DNA of 45,594 nt from Mycobacterium sp. (lineage in GTDB: Bacteria; Actinomycetota; Actinomycetes; Mycobacteriales; Mycobacteriaceae), in the NCBI RefSeq assembly GCF_008709575.1, contig NZ_VYIK01000027.1, forward strand, positions 1 to 45,594, given 5' to 3'. Shown piece after piece: positions 27,703-36,148 of this stretch. The notes under the pieces were generated by a model, which worked only from the letters and a program-made list of their open reading frames with translations, did not search any database and was not told where the DNA came from. The position numbers were made by a program, and so were the translations under genes. Each line of letters opens with the position of its first letter. Position 1 is the first letter of the stretch.

Positions 27703-27736
27703 GGCTTTGTCTCCTTGACGGCTTTGTCTCCTTGAC
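27703..27736 (-). repeat. 17-bp tandem repeat duplicating the ALDH ribosome binding site
   Basis: GGCTTTGTCTCCTTGAC occurs twice in a row (27703-27719 and 27720-27736). Read on the minus strand each copy contains CAAGGAGAC, so the aldehyde dehydrogenase has two consecutive Shine-Dalgarno sequences, only the nearer one at a usable distance. Confidence 0.85.
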
Positions 27737-27794
27737 CCGGTGCAGTCGTGCCGCCATCGTAAGACGGTATGACGCCGATCACAGATCTCCTCGC

Positions 27795-28886
27795 GTGAAA
27801 GGGGTGGTGCTGGCCGAGGTCGGCCGGCCCGCCGCGGTGCAGGATCTCGTGCTGCGGCCGCTGGGCCGCCACGAGGTCCGGGTCCAACTGGCCGCCAGCG
27901 GCGTGTGCCACAGCGACCTGTCACTGCGCGACGGGTCGATACCGACACTGCTGCCGTGCACGCTCGGGCACGAAGGTGCCGGCATCGTCACCGAGGTCGG
28001 CGACGACGTCACCACTATCTGCCCGGGGGCACGGGTCGTGCTGACCTGGAGCGTGCCCTGCCGCCGTTGCCCACACTGCCTGCGCGGAGAGGCCCAGCTG
28101 TGTGTGCACGGTTACGACCACGCCTACGGCGACCCCTATGCGCACAGCGCCGCGGGCCCGGTGTGGCCGGCGCTGGGCGTTGGCTCCCTGGCCGAGGAGA
28201 CCCTGGTTCCGGCCGCGGCCGTCGTGCCGGTCGACTCGTCGCTCTCGCTGGATCACGCGGCGCTGCTGGGCTGCGGCGTCACCACCGGAGTGGGCGCCGT
28301 ACTGCGAACGGCGGCAGTGCGTCCAGGCGAGAGCGTGCTGGTCATCGGTTGCGGCGGGGTGGGTTTGGCCGCGATCCAGGGAGCTCGGCTGGCCGGTGCG
28401 GCGGACATCATCGCTGCCGACCGCGTCGCCGCCCAGCTGCCGGCTGCGATGGCCAACGGCGCCACCGACACCCTCGATGCCAGCGAGGTCGACCTGGTCG
28501 CCGCCGTGCGCGACCGCACCGGCGGCGCCGGGGTCGATCATGCAATCGAGGTGGTCGGCAAGCCCGCCACGATCCGCGCGGCCTATGACGCAACCCGCCG
28601 GGGTGGCACCGTCACGCTGGTGGGTGCGGCCGGGATCACCGAAGAAGTAGTGTTTCCCGCGCTGTCGTTGATGGCCGACGGCAAGACCATCCGCGGCAGC
28701 GTCTACGGCGCGAGCGATCCCGCGCGCGATATCCCGGTGCTCGCCGAGCTCGCCCGCCGCGGCCGGCTCGACCTCGAGGCGCTGGTGACCCGGCGCATCG
28801 GCATCGACGACGTCGAGCGGGCCTTCACCGACATGGCCGCCGGGCAGGGGGCGCGCAGCCTCGTGTGCTTCAGCCAGACAGCATGA
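27795..28886 (+). CDS. Zinc-dependent alcohol dehydrogenase (class III-like MDR)
   Basis: Medium-chain dehydrogenase, 363 residues from GTG 27795 (VKGVVLAEVGRPA). The catalytic zinc motif is CHSD plus GHEGAG, and the structural zinc Cys set is CRRCPHCLRGEAQLC. The NAD motif is GCGGVGLAAIQ after the class III hallmark GCGVTTGVGAVL. In actinobacteria such enzymes are often NDMA- or mycothiol-dependent, or AdhD-like. The substrate is unknown, but the adjacent divergent aldehyde dehydrogenase and the P450-ferredoxin pair point to stepwise oxidation. Its 3' end overlaps the convergent ferredoxin by 17 bp. Confidence 0.93.
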   Translation: MKGVVLAEVGRPAAVQDLVLRPLGRHEVRVQLAASGVCHSDLSLRDGSIPTLLPCTLGHEGAGIVTEVGDDVTTICPGARVVLTWSVPCRRCPHCLRGEAQLCVHGYDHAYGDPYAHSAAGPVWPALGVGSLAEETLVPAAAVVPVDSSLSLDHAALLGCGVTTGVGAVLRTAAVRPGESVLVIGCGGVGLAAIQGARLAGAADIIAADRVAAQLPAAMANGATDTLDASEVDLVAAVRDRTGGAGVDHAIEVVGKPATIRAAYDATRRGGTVTLVGAAGITEEVVFPALSLMADGKTIRGSVYGASDPARDIPVLAELARRGRLDLEALVTRRIGIDDVERAFTDMAAGQGARSLVCFSQTA

Positions 28887-29064
28887 TCGCTTGTTCGGGA
28901 CAGTTCTGCTCGGCGTTGACGGCCTGTTCCCGCAGCGCCTCGCCGACCTGCGCGACTCGCACGATGCAGTGCCCCACCTCATCGGCGTCGAACACATCGG
29001 GTGCCAAGGTGTAACACCGTCCGTGCCCGACGCAGCGCTCCGCGTCAACGGCGACGTGGATCAT
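28870..29064 (-). CDS. Small [3Fe-4S]-type ferredoxin, P450 partner
   Basis: A 64-residue ferredoxin that carries electrons to a cytochrome P450. Cluster-ligand spacing is C-VGHGR-C, then a distal CPEQAI; the second position of the usual CxxCxxC is His (CVGHGRC), as in many mycobacterial P450 ferredoxins, which bind a 3Fe-4S or His-ligated cluster. The start is ATG 29064, with TTG 29070 an alternative; it begins about 13 bp after the P450 stop in the same operon. Confidence 0.93.
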   Translation of the reverse strand: MIHVAVDAERCVGHGRCYTLAPDVFDADEVGHCIVRVAQVGEALREQAVNAEQNCPEQAIMLSG

Positions 29065-29077
29065 GATCAACGGCCTG

Positions 29078-30253
29078 TCATGACGCGGTCACCGGGAAGA
29101 TCAGCGGCAGCGCCTCCACCGACCGCAGACCCCGGGTGTATCTGAGCTCGACACCGGGTTTGATCTCGTAGTCGGGAATGCGCCGATGAAATTCCCGCAA
29201 TGCCACCCGCAGTTCCATGCGGGCCAGGTGCGAACCCAGGCAGCGGTGCGGGCCGCCGCCGAACGCGCGGTGCCGGTTCGGGTTGCGCCGGAAGTCGACG
29301 CGTTCGGGGTCGGGAAACTCGGCCGGGTCGGTGTTAGCCGCACCAAGCAGCGGGCTGACCCGCTCCCCCTTCTTGATCGGGCATCCGGCCACCTCGATAT
29401 CCTCAATGGCCACCCGAGCGACCCCCGGCACCGGCGTCTCCCAGCGCAACAGCTCCTCGATTGCGCTGGGCAGGATATCGGGCTCGTCGATCAATTGCCG
29501 ACGGTGCTCGGGATGCCGCGCGAGGTAGACGAAGAAGCAATCCAGCGAATCGGTCACCGTGTCCAGCCCCGCGATGAGAAACAGGAAACAGATGTCGAGC
29601 AACTCTTCGCGGGACAGCGGTCGACCCTCGATCGTCGCCGCGATCATCGCGGAGAGCAGGTCGTCGCGGGGGTTGGCGATGTGCTCGTCGATGGCACGCT
29701 CGAAGTAGTCATAGATCTGGAGTGCCACCGGCGCCGCGGCCTTGCCGTGCTCGGTGTAGCCGCGCACTCCTTCCGGACGGATCACGCCATCCTTCCAGGC
29801 CAAAAAAGTTTCGAGGTCCTCGAGCGGCAGACCCAGCAGCTGCAGGAACACCGTGCACGGCAGCGGCACCGCGAACTCGGCGTGGAAATCGCATTCGCCG
29901 CGGTCGACGAAGGTGTCGATCATCTGGTTCACCATTTCGGTGACACCCGGTTCACGCCGGGCCATCTCGCGCGGAGTGAACAACGGATCAAGGATGCGGC
30001 GGTATTTGGCGTGTTCGGGCGGGTCGATTTGGAGCGGGATCAGCGGGCGCAGATTGCCCAGATCGACCGCGTCCATGTTCGACGAGAACACCTCGGTGTG
30101 CTTGAGCGCCATCTCGATGTCGGCGAGGCTGCTCAGGACCACTGACTGCGGCGAGCGGAACACCGGCGCGGACTCCCGCAGCGCCTTGTACATCGGCTGA
30201 GGCTCCGCCAGGCCGGCCATCGCCTGATCGACATATCCTTCGAGGTCTGTCAT
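29078..30253 (-). CDS. Cytochrome P450
   Basis: Soluble class I P450, 391 residues from the ATG at 30253 (MTDLEGYVDQ). The I-helix oxygen motif is LIAGLDTVTDS, the K-helix ExxR is EELLR, and the heme-binding loop is FGGGPHRCLGSHLAR with Cys338 as thiolate ligand. The IDPPEHAKYRRILDPLF segment is typical. The frame continues 158 codons upstream but that part is low-complexity and not P450-like. It is followed by its ferredoxin; the reductase partner is not adjacent. Substrate unknown; a steroid, terpenoid or fatty molecule is usual for mycobacterial P450s. Confidence 0.95.
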   Translation of the reverse strand: MTDLEGYVDQAMAGLAEPQPMYKALRESAPVFRSPQSVVLSSLADIEMALKHTEVFSSNMDAVDLGNLRPLIPLQIDPPEHAKYRRILDPLFTPREMARREPGVTEMVNQMIDTFVDRGECDFHAEFAVPLPCTVFLQLLGLPLEDLETFLAWKDGVIRPEGVRGYTEHGKAAAPVALQIYDYFERAIDEHIANPRDDLLSAMIAATIEGRPLSREELLDICFLFLIAGLDTVTDSLDCFFVYLARHPEHRRQLIDEPDILPSAIEELLRWETPVPGVARVAIEDIEVAGCPIKKGERVSPLLGAANTDPAEFPDPERVDFRRNPNRHRAFGGGPHRCLGSHLARMELRVALREFHRRIPDYEIKPGVELRYTRGLRSVEALPLIFPVTAS

Positions 30254-30315
30254 GCCGCTTAGCGTGACACCAACCTCGGCGCGAGGCAACAATCCGGCGC
30301 GCGTCCGGCGTTGTC

Positions 30316-31491
30316 TCAGCCCAGCAGAGTGCGCACCACCGCGTCGGCGAGCAGCCGTCCGCGGTCGGTGAGCACCAATCGATCGCCCTCGCTCACCAGC
30401 AGCCCGTCGCTGACGGCGACCGCGGCGCGCTCGCGCTCGGGGCCGTCGAGCAGCCCGACCGGCAACCCCCGGCGCAGGCGAATCCTGAGCATCACGTCCT
30501 CGATGTGCCGAGCTTGGGCATCGAGCTGCTCGAAACCGGCGACCGGCAGCCGAGCTTGCTTCAAATGTTGGGCATAGACGTTGGGGTGCTTGACGTTCCA
30601 CCAGCGCGTTGTGCCGACGAAACTGTGCGCGCCGGGGCCGGCGCCCCACCACTGGCCGCCATCCCAATAACCGAGATTGTGTCGGCACTGACCACCGGGG
30701 CGGCTCCAGTTGGATACCTCGTACCACTGCAGACCGGCCGCGGCCAGCAGCGCATCGGCCAGCTCGTAGCGCCGCGCCAGAACGTCTTCGTCCGGCACGG
30801 CGAGCTCGCCGCGCCGGACACGCCGCGCCAGCGCGGTACCCTCCTCGACGACCAGCGCGTAGGCCGACACGTGATCGACGTCGGCGTCGAGTGCCGCATT
30901 CAGCGACCGGATCAGGTCGTCGTCGGATTCCCCCGGAGTGCCGTAGATCAGGTCCAGGTTGACATGCTCGAACCCCGCGGCCTGTGCCTCTTTGGCCGCA
31001 GCTGCCGCCCGCCCCGGCGAATGAACCCGGTCCAGGGTGGCCAAAACCCGCGGCGCCACCGACTGCATGCCCAGCGACAGCCGCGTGTAGCCGCCGTCGC
31101 GCAGCGCGGCGAATAGCTCAGGCGACGTCGACTCCGGGTTGGCCTCGGTGGTCACCTCAGCACCGGGTGTCAGGTCGAACTGCTGCCGCACCGTGTCGAG
31201 GATCGCGCACAGCCGGGCGCCGCCCAGCAGCGAGGGCGTCCCGCCTCCGACGAACACGGTGTCGACCGCCGGACCGCCCAGTCGCGTGGCTGCCAACTCG
31301 AGCTCCGATGCCAACGTCCGCAGCCAGGTGTCGGGGTTGACCCCGCCCAGCTCGGCTGGGGTGTACGTGTTGAAATCGCAGTAGCCGCACCGGGTTAGGC
31401 AAAATGGCACATGCACGTAGACCCCGACCGGTGTGCCCGGGGTCAGCTGCACGTCGGGCAGGTCGACAGACGGCGGATGCGAGGTCATCAC
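30316..31491 (-). CDS. hemW: Radical SAM heme chaperone HemW (annotated hemN in M. tuberculosis)
   Basis: Radical SAM protein of the HemN-like family. Cys31, Cys35 and Cys38 (CLTRCGYCDF) form the SAM cluster motif. 391 residues without the extra N-terminal Cys of true coproporphyrinogen dehydrogenase argues for HemW, a heme-trafficking chaperone, although the M. tuberculosis gene is named hemN (Rv2388c). The VFVGGGTPSLL and LSLGMQSVAPRVLATLDRVHSP motifs are typical, and a HemN C-terminal domain is present. It marks where H37Rv synteny resumes. Confidence 0.92.
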   Translation of the reverse strand: MMTSHPPSVDLPDVQLTPGTPVGVYVHVPFCLTRCGYCDFNTYTPAELGGVNPDTWLRTLASELELAATRLGGPAVDTVFVGGGTPSLLGGARLCAILDTVRQQFDLTPGAEVTTEANPESTSPELFAALRDGGYTRLSLGMQSVAPRVLATLDRVHSPGRAAAAAKEAQAAGFEHVNLDLIYGTPGESDDDLIRSLNAALDADVDHVSAYALVVEEGTALARRVRRGELAVPDEDVLARRYELADALLAAAGLQWYEVSNWSRPGGQCRHNLGYWDGGQWWGAGPGAHSFVGTTRWWNVKHPNVYAQHLKQARLPVAGFEQLDAQARHIEDVMLRIRLRRGLPVGLLDGPERERAAVAVSDGLLVSEGDRLVLTDRGRLLADAVVRTLLG

Positions 31492-31520
31492 ATCCGATCA
31501 TCTCCGGCCGCAGTGAACCG

Positions 31521-31895
31521 TTACACGTCCGCCATCAAGGTCGTCAGGTAATTGGTCAGGGAGCCGACCGGCGCGTTTGCCGTGGTGCTGGCCTGGGCGC
31601 AGGTGGGCCAGGCACCCGGTCCCTGGGTGGCCATGATCCGCTTTCCTACGGCGATCTGCTCGGCGGGACTGGCTTGTGAGGGCAACCCCGCGGTGCCGCC
31701 GTTGGCTTGCCACGTCGGTTCGGTGATCTGCAGGCCACCGTAGTCACCGTTGCCGGTGTCAGCCGCCCAGTTGCCGCCGGATTCGCATTGGGCAATCGCT
31801 TCCCAGTTGACCGGCTCCGCGGCGGCGGTGTCCCCGTAAAGTACGAGAGACACCGCGATCAGCCCGGCCGCCGTCCATCCCACGCACCGCTTCAT
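31521..31895 (-). CDS. rpfD: Resuscitation-promoting factor RpfD
   Basis: Secreted muralytic enzyme of the Rpf family that cleaves glycan strands and helps dormant mycobacteria resume growth. From the ATG at 31895 there are 124 residues: a signal peptide of about 26 residues, then a single transglycosylase-like Rpf domain. That domain has the catalytic Glu in VNWEAIAQCESGGNW, GDYGGLQITEPTW, and the closing GPGAWPTC. The short C-terminal tail lacks repeats. Its start overlaps the stop of the upstream gene in ATGA, so translation is coupled. Confidence 0.94.
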   Translation of the reverse strand: MKRCVGWTAAGLIAVSLVLYGDTAAAEPVNWEAIAQCESGGNWAADTGNGDYGGLQITEPTWQANGGTAGLPSQASPAEQIAVGKRIMATQGPGAWPTCAQASTTANAPVGSLTNYLTTLMADV

Positions 31896-32452
31896 GTCAA
31901 TTCCACCTCGCTGGCCAGCCAACGGCCGTCGACTTTCTCCATGGTCATCCTGATCCGGCTGTGGTCAATTTGCGGGTCCGGCGACGCCGCGCTGGTCACC
32001 GCCTGGTCGACCAGCATCAAAACCACTACTTTGTTCGGACTGGCCGACTTGACCGCCGCCTCGACAACCGTTCCGCGCGTGGTTATCTGGTTGTCCACCA
32101 GAAGCCGGCGAAGGCGGTCGCGGGACTTGACGTGTCGACCCTGAAACTCCCCCGTCGACCCGCTCTCGACGTCGGCGAAATGCTGGTCGATCGTGTCGGC
32201 ATCGAAATTGGCCAGCCGGAAAGCGTATTTCTGCGCCGCGTCGAACGCCTGTGCCGCAGCGACGTCGGCCTGGTGACGCTGGTACTCCGTCCAGCCCAGA
32301 TAACCCGCTCCGGTCAGGGCGACAACCAGTGCGGCAGCCGCCAGCCGACGAAGCGCCAGGCGCGACGCCGTTGTGGTGGTGGTGTTTTCTTCACTCCCGC
32401 CGGAAACCGGGTCACGTCTGAGGTATTGCCAAAGGTCATGCCAAAGTTTCAT
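31892..32452 (-). CDS. Mce-associated-like membrane protein (Rv2390c-like)
   Basis: A 186-residue protein from ATG 32452 (MKLWHDLWQYLRR). A basic cytoplasmic N-terminus and one membrane helix (RLAAAALVVALTGAGYLGW, about residues 36-54) precede an extracellular NTF2/VirB8-like domain (DTIDQHFADVESGSTGEF... VDGRWLASEVELT), typical of Mce-associated (Mam) proteins. The longer frame to 32518 is less likely. Overlap with rpfD suggests the two act together at the cell surface; function unknown. Confidence 0.85.
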   Translation of the reverse strand: MKLWHDLWQYLRRDPVSGGSEENTTTTTASRLALRRLAAAALVVALTGAGYLGWTEYQRHQADVAAAQAFDAAQKYAFRLANFDADTIDQHFADVESGSTGEFQGRHVKSRDRLRRLLVDNQITTRGTVVEAAVKSASPNKVVVLMLVDQAVTSAASPDPQIDHSRIRMTMEKVDGRWLASEVELT

Positions 32453-32518
32453 GTCGATCACCTGTCTGCGGGACGCGCGCACCCGCCCGGTGCGGGGCGC
32501 ATGCAATGCCGAAGACAT

Positions 32519-32720
32519 CTTCGCCTGAACAGGCCGACATCACTATGCAAGACAAGCGGTTTGGTACAAGATTGTTGCTCGCCCGTGACCAGGGATTCGG
32601 GGCAACCGCGGGCGGGCCAGCGATTCTGCGCGCATTGTCAACCCGGAATGGTCGGCGAGGCTCAGGGCGGCTGCGGTAGCTTGCCGGCAACGTGGCCGGC
32701 TCCACCCGGCCTCACCATGC
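32519..32720. other. Intergenic region, nothing recognised
   Basis: About 200-270 bp between the Mam-like gene and the Pro-rich gene on the same strand. No hairpin, repeat or RNA motif was recognised; presumably it carries the promoter of the Mam-like/rpfD pair. Confidence 0.3.
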
Positions 32721-33275
32721 TCACGGTGCCAGTCGGACGTGACCGTGACCTTGCGGTGGCGGCAGGGACGGCGGCGTCTGCTCCTGCGGTGCGGGTCCCT
32801 CCCCTGGTCCCGGTCCTTCCGGTAGCGCGGGATTGCCGGGGTGAGATGGCAGCGGCCGTTTGGCAGCTGGCGGTGTCGCGATCCGCCGCGGGGTCGGGTC
32901 TTTCGTCGGCGCCGGGATCTGGGGCAGCTCAGGTGAGTTGTCTCCAGAGGGAAGGGGCTTGATCAGGATGGTGAAGACCGCGCCGGGTATGGCAGAGCCC
33001 GATCGAACACCCTTGGGGTCCGATGCGAAAGCATCCCCGGCTGCGTATTCCGGTCGCGCTTCCGGGTCGTCGATCACTAATGGCGTCAGTTTCCACAAAG
33101 CGTCTGCGGTATGGGCTTCGCTGTGCCGGTCTGCAGGAACCGCTATCGATCCCAGCCGCATCGAATCCCACAACGTTGTGGCAGCCGCGTTTTCGTATTG
33201 AGCGATGATCCGCGCGGCCGACGTCGGCAGCACGAGCACGCCCAGGACGACGACGGCGAGGCCAAGCGCTTTCAT
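32721..33275 (-). CDS. Exported proline-rich hypothetical protein
   Basis: From ATG 33275 (MKALGLAVVVLGVLVLPTSAA) this is a 184-residue protein with a clear signal peptide, a short folded part (RIIAQYENAAATTLWDSM... AVFTILIKPLPS) and a C-terminal half made of Pro/Gly/Lys repeats (PTKDPTPRR, PEGPGPGEGPAPQ). No family is recognised and it has no counterpart at this place in H37Rv. A longer frame to 33398 exists but its first 41 residues do not look like a signal sequence. The coding call rests on the signal peptide and amino-acid composition. Confidence 0.6.
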   Translation of the reverse strand: MKALGLAVVVLGVLVLPTSAARIIAQYENAAATTLWDSMRLGSIAVPADRHSEAHTADALWKLTPLVIDDPEARPEYAAGDAFASDPKGVRSGSAIPGAVFTILIKPLPSGDNSPELPQIPAPTKDPTPRRIATPPAAKRPLPSHPGNPALPEGPGPGEGPAPQEQTPPSLPPPQGHGHVRLAP

Positions 33276-33398
33276 CGGTGCCCAGCTATCGGCGGGCTGC
33301 GCCGACGGATGCGCACGGCACGCGCCGTGCACTCCCATCGCAGTTCGAATGCATTGAAAACGAGGCTGATTGGTTAAAGAACCCTGTGATGAAGCCAT

Positions 33399-33690
33399 GA
33401 CGATCCTGACATGCCGACTATCACCGGCGGGTAGGCCGAATCCTTCCCCTACCAGCTGAAATTCCTGACACCTATCACACTACTCCGGTGCTGGGGCAGT
33501 TGGCTGAATCTTTTTGGGGTAACCCTTTTGGCGCGTTTGCGGGCGTCGCAACCACGAGTTGTCTGATCCTGACAGTTCTGCTGTGGAGCGGCAGCGACTG
33601 CTGGTATGCCGACACCGGCACCGTAACCTCGTCGGCCCGCGTTCGACGGCGTAGCCTCGAGAGCATTGGGACAGTTAACGGAGAACCACC
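33399..33690. other. Divergent intergenic region
   Basis: Roughly 290-415 bp between the Pro-rich gene and the DUF732 gene, with lower GC than its flanks (AATCTTTTTGGGGTAACC around 33505). Promoters for both genes must lie here, but no convincing boxes, hairpins or RNA genes were found. Confidence 0.3.
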
Positions 33691-34203
33691 ATGATCTCTG
33701 CCACCTCAAATCCCATGCCTTGGCCAGCTCAGTTCGGCCCCGGTCTGAAACCGGCCACGACGGCAAACAAGCCTGACGCGGCCCCGGAACAGAGATCTCA
33801 ACGGCCGCGGTTAGGGGGTGCGGGGCGGAGTTGCGTCCGGCGCGTCACGTTGACAGGGGCCCTGTTCGGCGTCACCGCCGCGGCCGTGATCGCCGCGACT
33901 GCGTTTGGCAGTGCGGCAAACGCCGATCCCAACCAAGATCAGCAGTTTCTGGCACTTTTGGAGGAAGAGGACATCGGCGCCATCGATGGCGTGCCGGAGC
34001 TCATCGCCCGGGCCCACGATATCTGTCACGAACTCGACGGCGGCGCCTCGGTGCCCGCCATAGCGCAGCAGGAAGCCAACATCGCCTATGACGACAATCC
34101 GAGGTTGCGCCTCGTCCCCGCCCGCGTGCACACCACCGTGCTCAGGTTCATCACCGCGTCGGTGGACGTCTACTGTCCCTATGAGCAGGACAAGCTTCCG
34201 TGA
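33691..34203 (+). CDS. DUF732 secreted protein
   Basis: Small exported mycobacterial protein of the DUF732 family, function unknown. The mature part reads QDQQFLALLEEEDIGAIDGVPELIARAHDICHELDGGAS with a second Cys in VDVYCPYEQD, the usual two-cysteine pattern. A hydrophobic segment with small residues (GALFGVTAAAVIAATAFGSAANA) precedes it. About 50 residues lie upstream of that segment, longer than a normal signal peptide, so an internal start is possible. 170 residues from ATG 33691, which is preceded by GGAG. Confidence 0.82.
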   Translation: MISATSNPMPWPAQFGPGLKPATTANKPDAAPEQRSQRPRLGGAGRSCVRRVTLTGALFGVTAAAVIAATAFGSAANADPNQDQQFLALLEEEDIGAIDGVPELIARAHDICHELDGGASVPAIAQQEANIAYDDNPRLRLVPARVHTTVLRFITASVDVYCPYEQDKLP

Positions 34204-34224
34204 GCATCCGTACGGCGGGTTGAC

Positions 34225-34551
34225 TTACACGCTTTCGGCTCTGCTTTCCAGATTCTTTACCGCGGGCGGGTCGTTCTCGGTCATTCCGACCTTCGCGGCG
34301 CCGCCGGGTGACCCCAGCTCGGCGAAGAAGTCGGCGTTGATCTGGATGTAATCGCTGTATTGGTCCGGGAGATCGTCTTCGTAGTAGATGGCCTCGACCG
34401 GGCACACCGGCTCGCAAGCACCACAGTCGACGCATTCGTCGGGGTGAATGTAAAGCATCCGGGCGCCCTCGTAGATGCAGTCGACCGGGCACTCCTCGAT
34501 GCAAGCCTTGTCTTTGAGATCGACGCAGGGTTCGGAAATGACGTATGTCAC
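34225..34551 (-). CDS. fdxC: 7Fe ferredoxin (FdxC-like)
   Basis: A 108-residue [3Fe-4S][4Fe-4S] ferredoxin with ligands C9, C17, C21, C25 and C40, C43, C46, C50 (CIEECPVDC; CVDCGACEPVC). It is closest to FdxC (Rv1177) because the middle lacks the FdxA insertion and the tail reads LGSPGGAAKVGMTENDP. It lies 81 bp downstream of the FprA-like reductase in one operon, forming a NADPH-to-ferredoxin electron chain. The neighbouring nirA encodes a ferredoxin-dependent sulfite reductase, a plausible recipient. Confidence 0.94.
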   Translation of the reverse strand: MTYVISEPCVDLKDKACIEECPVDCIYEGARMLYIHPDECVDCGACEPVCPVEAIYYEDDLPDQYSDYIQINADFFAELGSPGGAAKVGMTENDPPAVKNLESRAESV

Positions 34552-34632
34552 CGCAGGTGTCCTTCCTTGTTGTCAGTCGCGTTGCACGTCACGTTGCCAG
34601 CCGACCGGCTAGCGAATGCAGTCCCGCAGCGC

Positions 34633-35997
34633 TCAGCCGTGGCCGACCCGCAGGAGGTCGTCAAGGGTGCTGAGTTTGACGCGGGGTCGGCCCAGTGGTT
34701 GCCCGGCAGAGCATTCGTAGTCGTCGATACGTTTCCAGTGCGCATGGGTGACCAGTTTGGGTTGACGTGAGGTCAGCCAATCAGCAAGTTCGCGGGCGTG
34801 GTCGGCGCCGAAGTCGGCGAGTTCGCCTTTGGCCAGATCGGCCAGCAGGGTGTCGACGGTGTCCTGGGAGTCTTTTTTATTGGTGCCGATGACCCCGGAG
34901 GGACCGCGTTTGATCCAGCCGACGACATACTCGTTGCGCCGCCCTGTTATCCGACCGTCGGTGTTGGGGATGGTGCCGCGTCCCTCGTCGAAGGGCAGGC
35001 CCGGTATGGCCACACCCCGGTAACCCACGGCCCGCACCACCAGCGCCGCGGGCAGCTCCTCTCGGGCACCGGTGTCTTTGGCCACCATCCGGCCGCTGGA
35101 ATCGCTGACCAGCTCGTTGCGGCCGAGCACAATGCTTTCCACCTTGCCATTTCCCTTGATTTCAATCGGCGAGGTGAAGAACCGGAACACAATGCGGCGG
35201 TGCCCCGGCCGGGAAGTGCGACCGGCGTAGTCGCGCAGTACCTTGATGTTGTTCTTGGCGATCTTGCCCGCCGCTGCGGCGTCCTCGTCGCTGATGCCCT
35301 CCAGATCGGCGGGATCCACTACCACGTCGACACCCTCGAGCTCTCCCAGCTCGCGCAGTTCCAGAGTGGTGAATGCGCTTTGCAGGGGACCGCGCCGACC
35401 AAGCAGCACCACCTCCGCGACTCCGCGCGAGCGCAGCGACTCCAGGGCATGATCGGCGATGTCGGTGACCGCGAGCTCGGCGGGATCAGTCACCAACATG
35501 CGCGCGACGTCGAGGGCCACGTTGCCGTTGCCCACCACGACGGCTCGGGCTCCCGACAAATCGGGCGCCATCTGCGCGAAGTGCGGGTGCGCGTTGTACC
35601 AGCCGACGAAGTCGACCGCCGCGACACTACCGGGCAGCTGTTCACCGGGAATGCCCAGGGCACGGTCGGACTGCGCCCCGACGGCATAGATCACCGCATC
35701 GTAGCGCTCGGCAAGCTCGCTGGCCTGGACCTGCTCGCCGATCTTGATATTGCCGAAAAATCGGAAACGCGGGTCTTCGGCGATCTTTTCGAACTGCTGG
35801 CTGACCGACTTGATCTTGGGGTGATCGGGAGCCACACCGGATCGCACGAGACCCCAGGGCGTCGGCAGCATCTCCAGCATGTCTACCGCGACGTCGATGT
35901 TCTCTGTGGTGTCGGCGGCCTTCAGCAGCGCTGCTGCCGCGTAAAAGCCCGACGGGCCCGATCCCACGATCGCGACGTGGTATGGACGCATACGCAA
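34633..35997 (-). CDS. fprA: NADPH-ferredoxin reductase (FprA-like, adrenodoxin reductase family)
   Basis: FAD enzyme transferring electrons from NADPH to ferredoxin. The FAD motif is VGSGPSG (11-17), then LEMLPTPWGLVRSGVAPDHPKIK, the NADP motif GNGNVALDVARM, the RRGPLQSAFT arginines and the C-terminal VVGWIKRGPSGVIGTNKKD. At 454 residues with no fused ferredoxin domain it is FprA-type, not FprB. In H37Rv fprA is Rv3106, so this is a relocated or second copy. GGAGG lies upstream of the ATG; ATG 35991 is also possible. It is transcribed with fdxC and divergently from lysR. Confidence 0.94.
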   Translation of the reverse strand: MRMRPYHVAIVGSGPSGFYAAAALLKAADTTENIDVAVDMLEMLPTPWGLVRSGVAPDHPKIKSVSQQFEKIAEDPRFRFFGNIKIGEQVQASELAERYDAVIYAVGAQSDRALGIPGEQLPGSVAAVDFVGWYNAHPHFAQMAPDLSGARAVVVGNGNVALDVARMLVTDPAELAVTDIADHALESLRSRGVAEVVLLGRRGPLQSAFTTLELRELGELEGVDVVVDPADLEGISDEDAAAAGKIAKNNIKVLRDYAGRTSRPGHRRIVFRFFTSPIEIKGNGKVESIVLGRNELVSDSSGRMVAKDTGAREELPAALVVRAVGYRGVAIPGLPFDEGRGTIPNTDGRITGRRNEYVVGWIKRGPSGVIGTNKKDSQDTVDTLLADLAKGELADFGADHARELADWLTSRQPKLVTHAHWKRIDDYECSAGQPLGRPRVKLSTLDDLLRVGHG

Positions 35998-36148
35998 AGC
36001 CTCCTGCAGCCATGAAAATCGCGACGAACAGGCTACCCCGTACCGCGACGACGATGACGCGGCACGGGTGCCTGCGCCTGGTTGGATAGCCGGCCAGTTC
36101 CCTCTTTCATCGTTCTTGATTCAGCCTATCGGCAGTAGAGGTCTCGGT

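Noticed and set aside
34798..36015. 405-codon plus-strand frame opposite fprA
   Set aside because: Shadow of a well-conserved flavoprotein.
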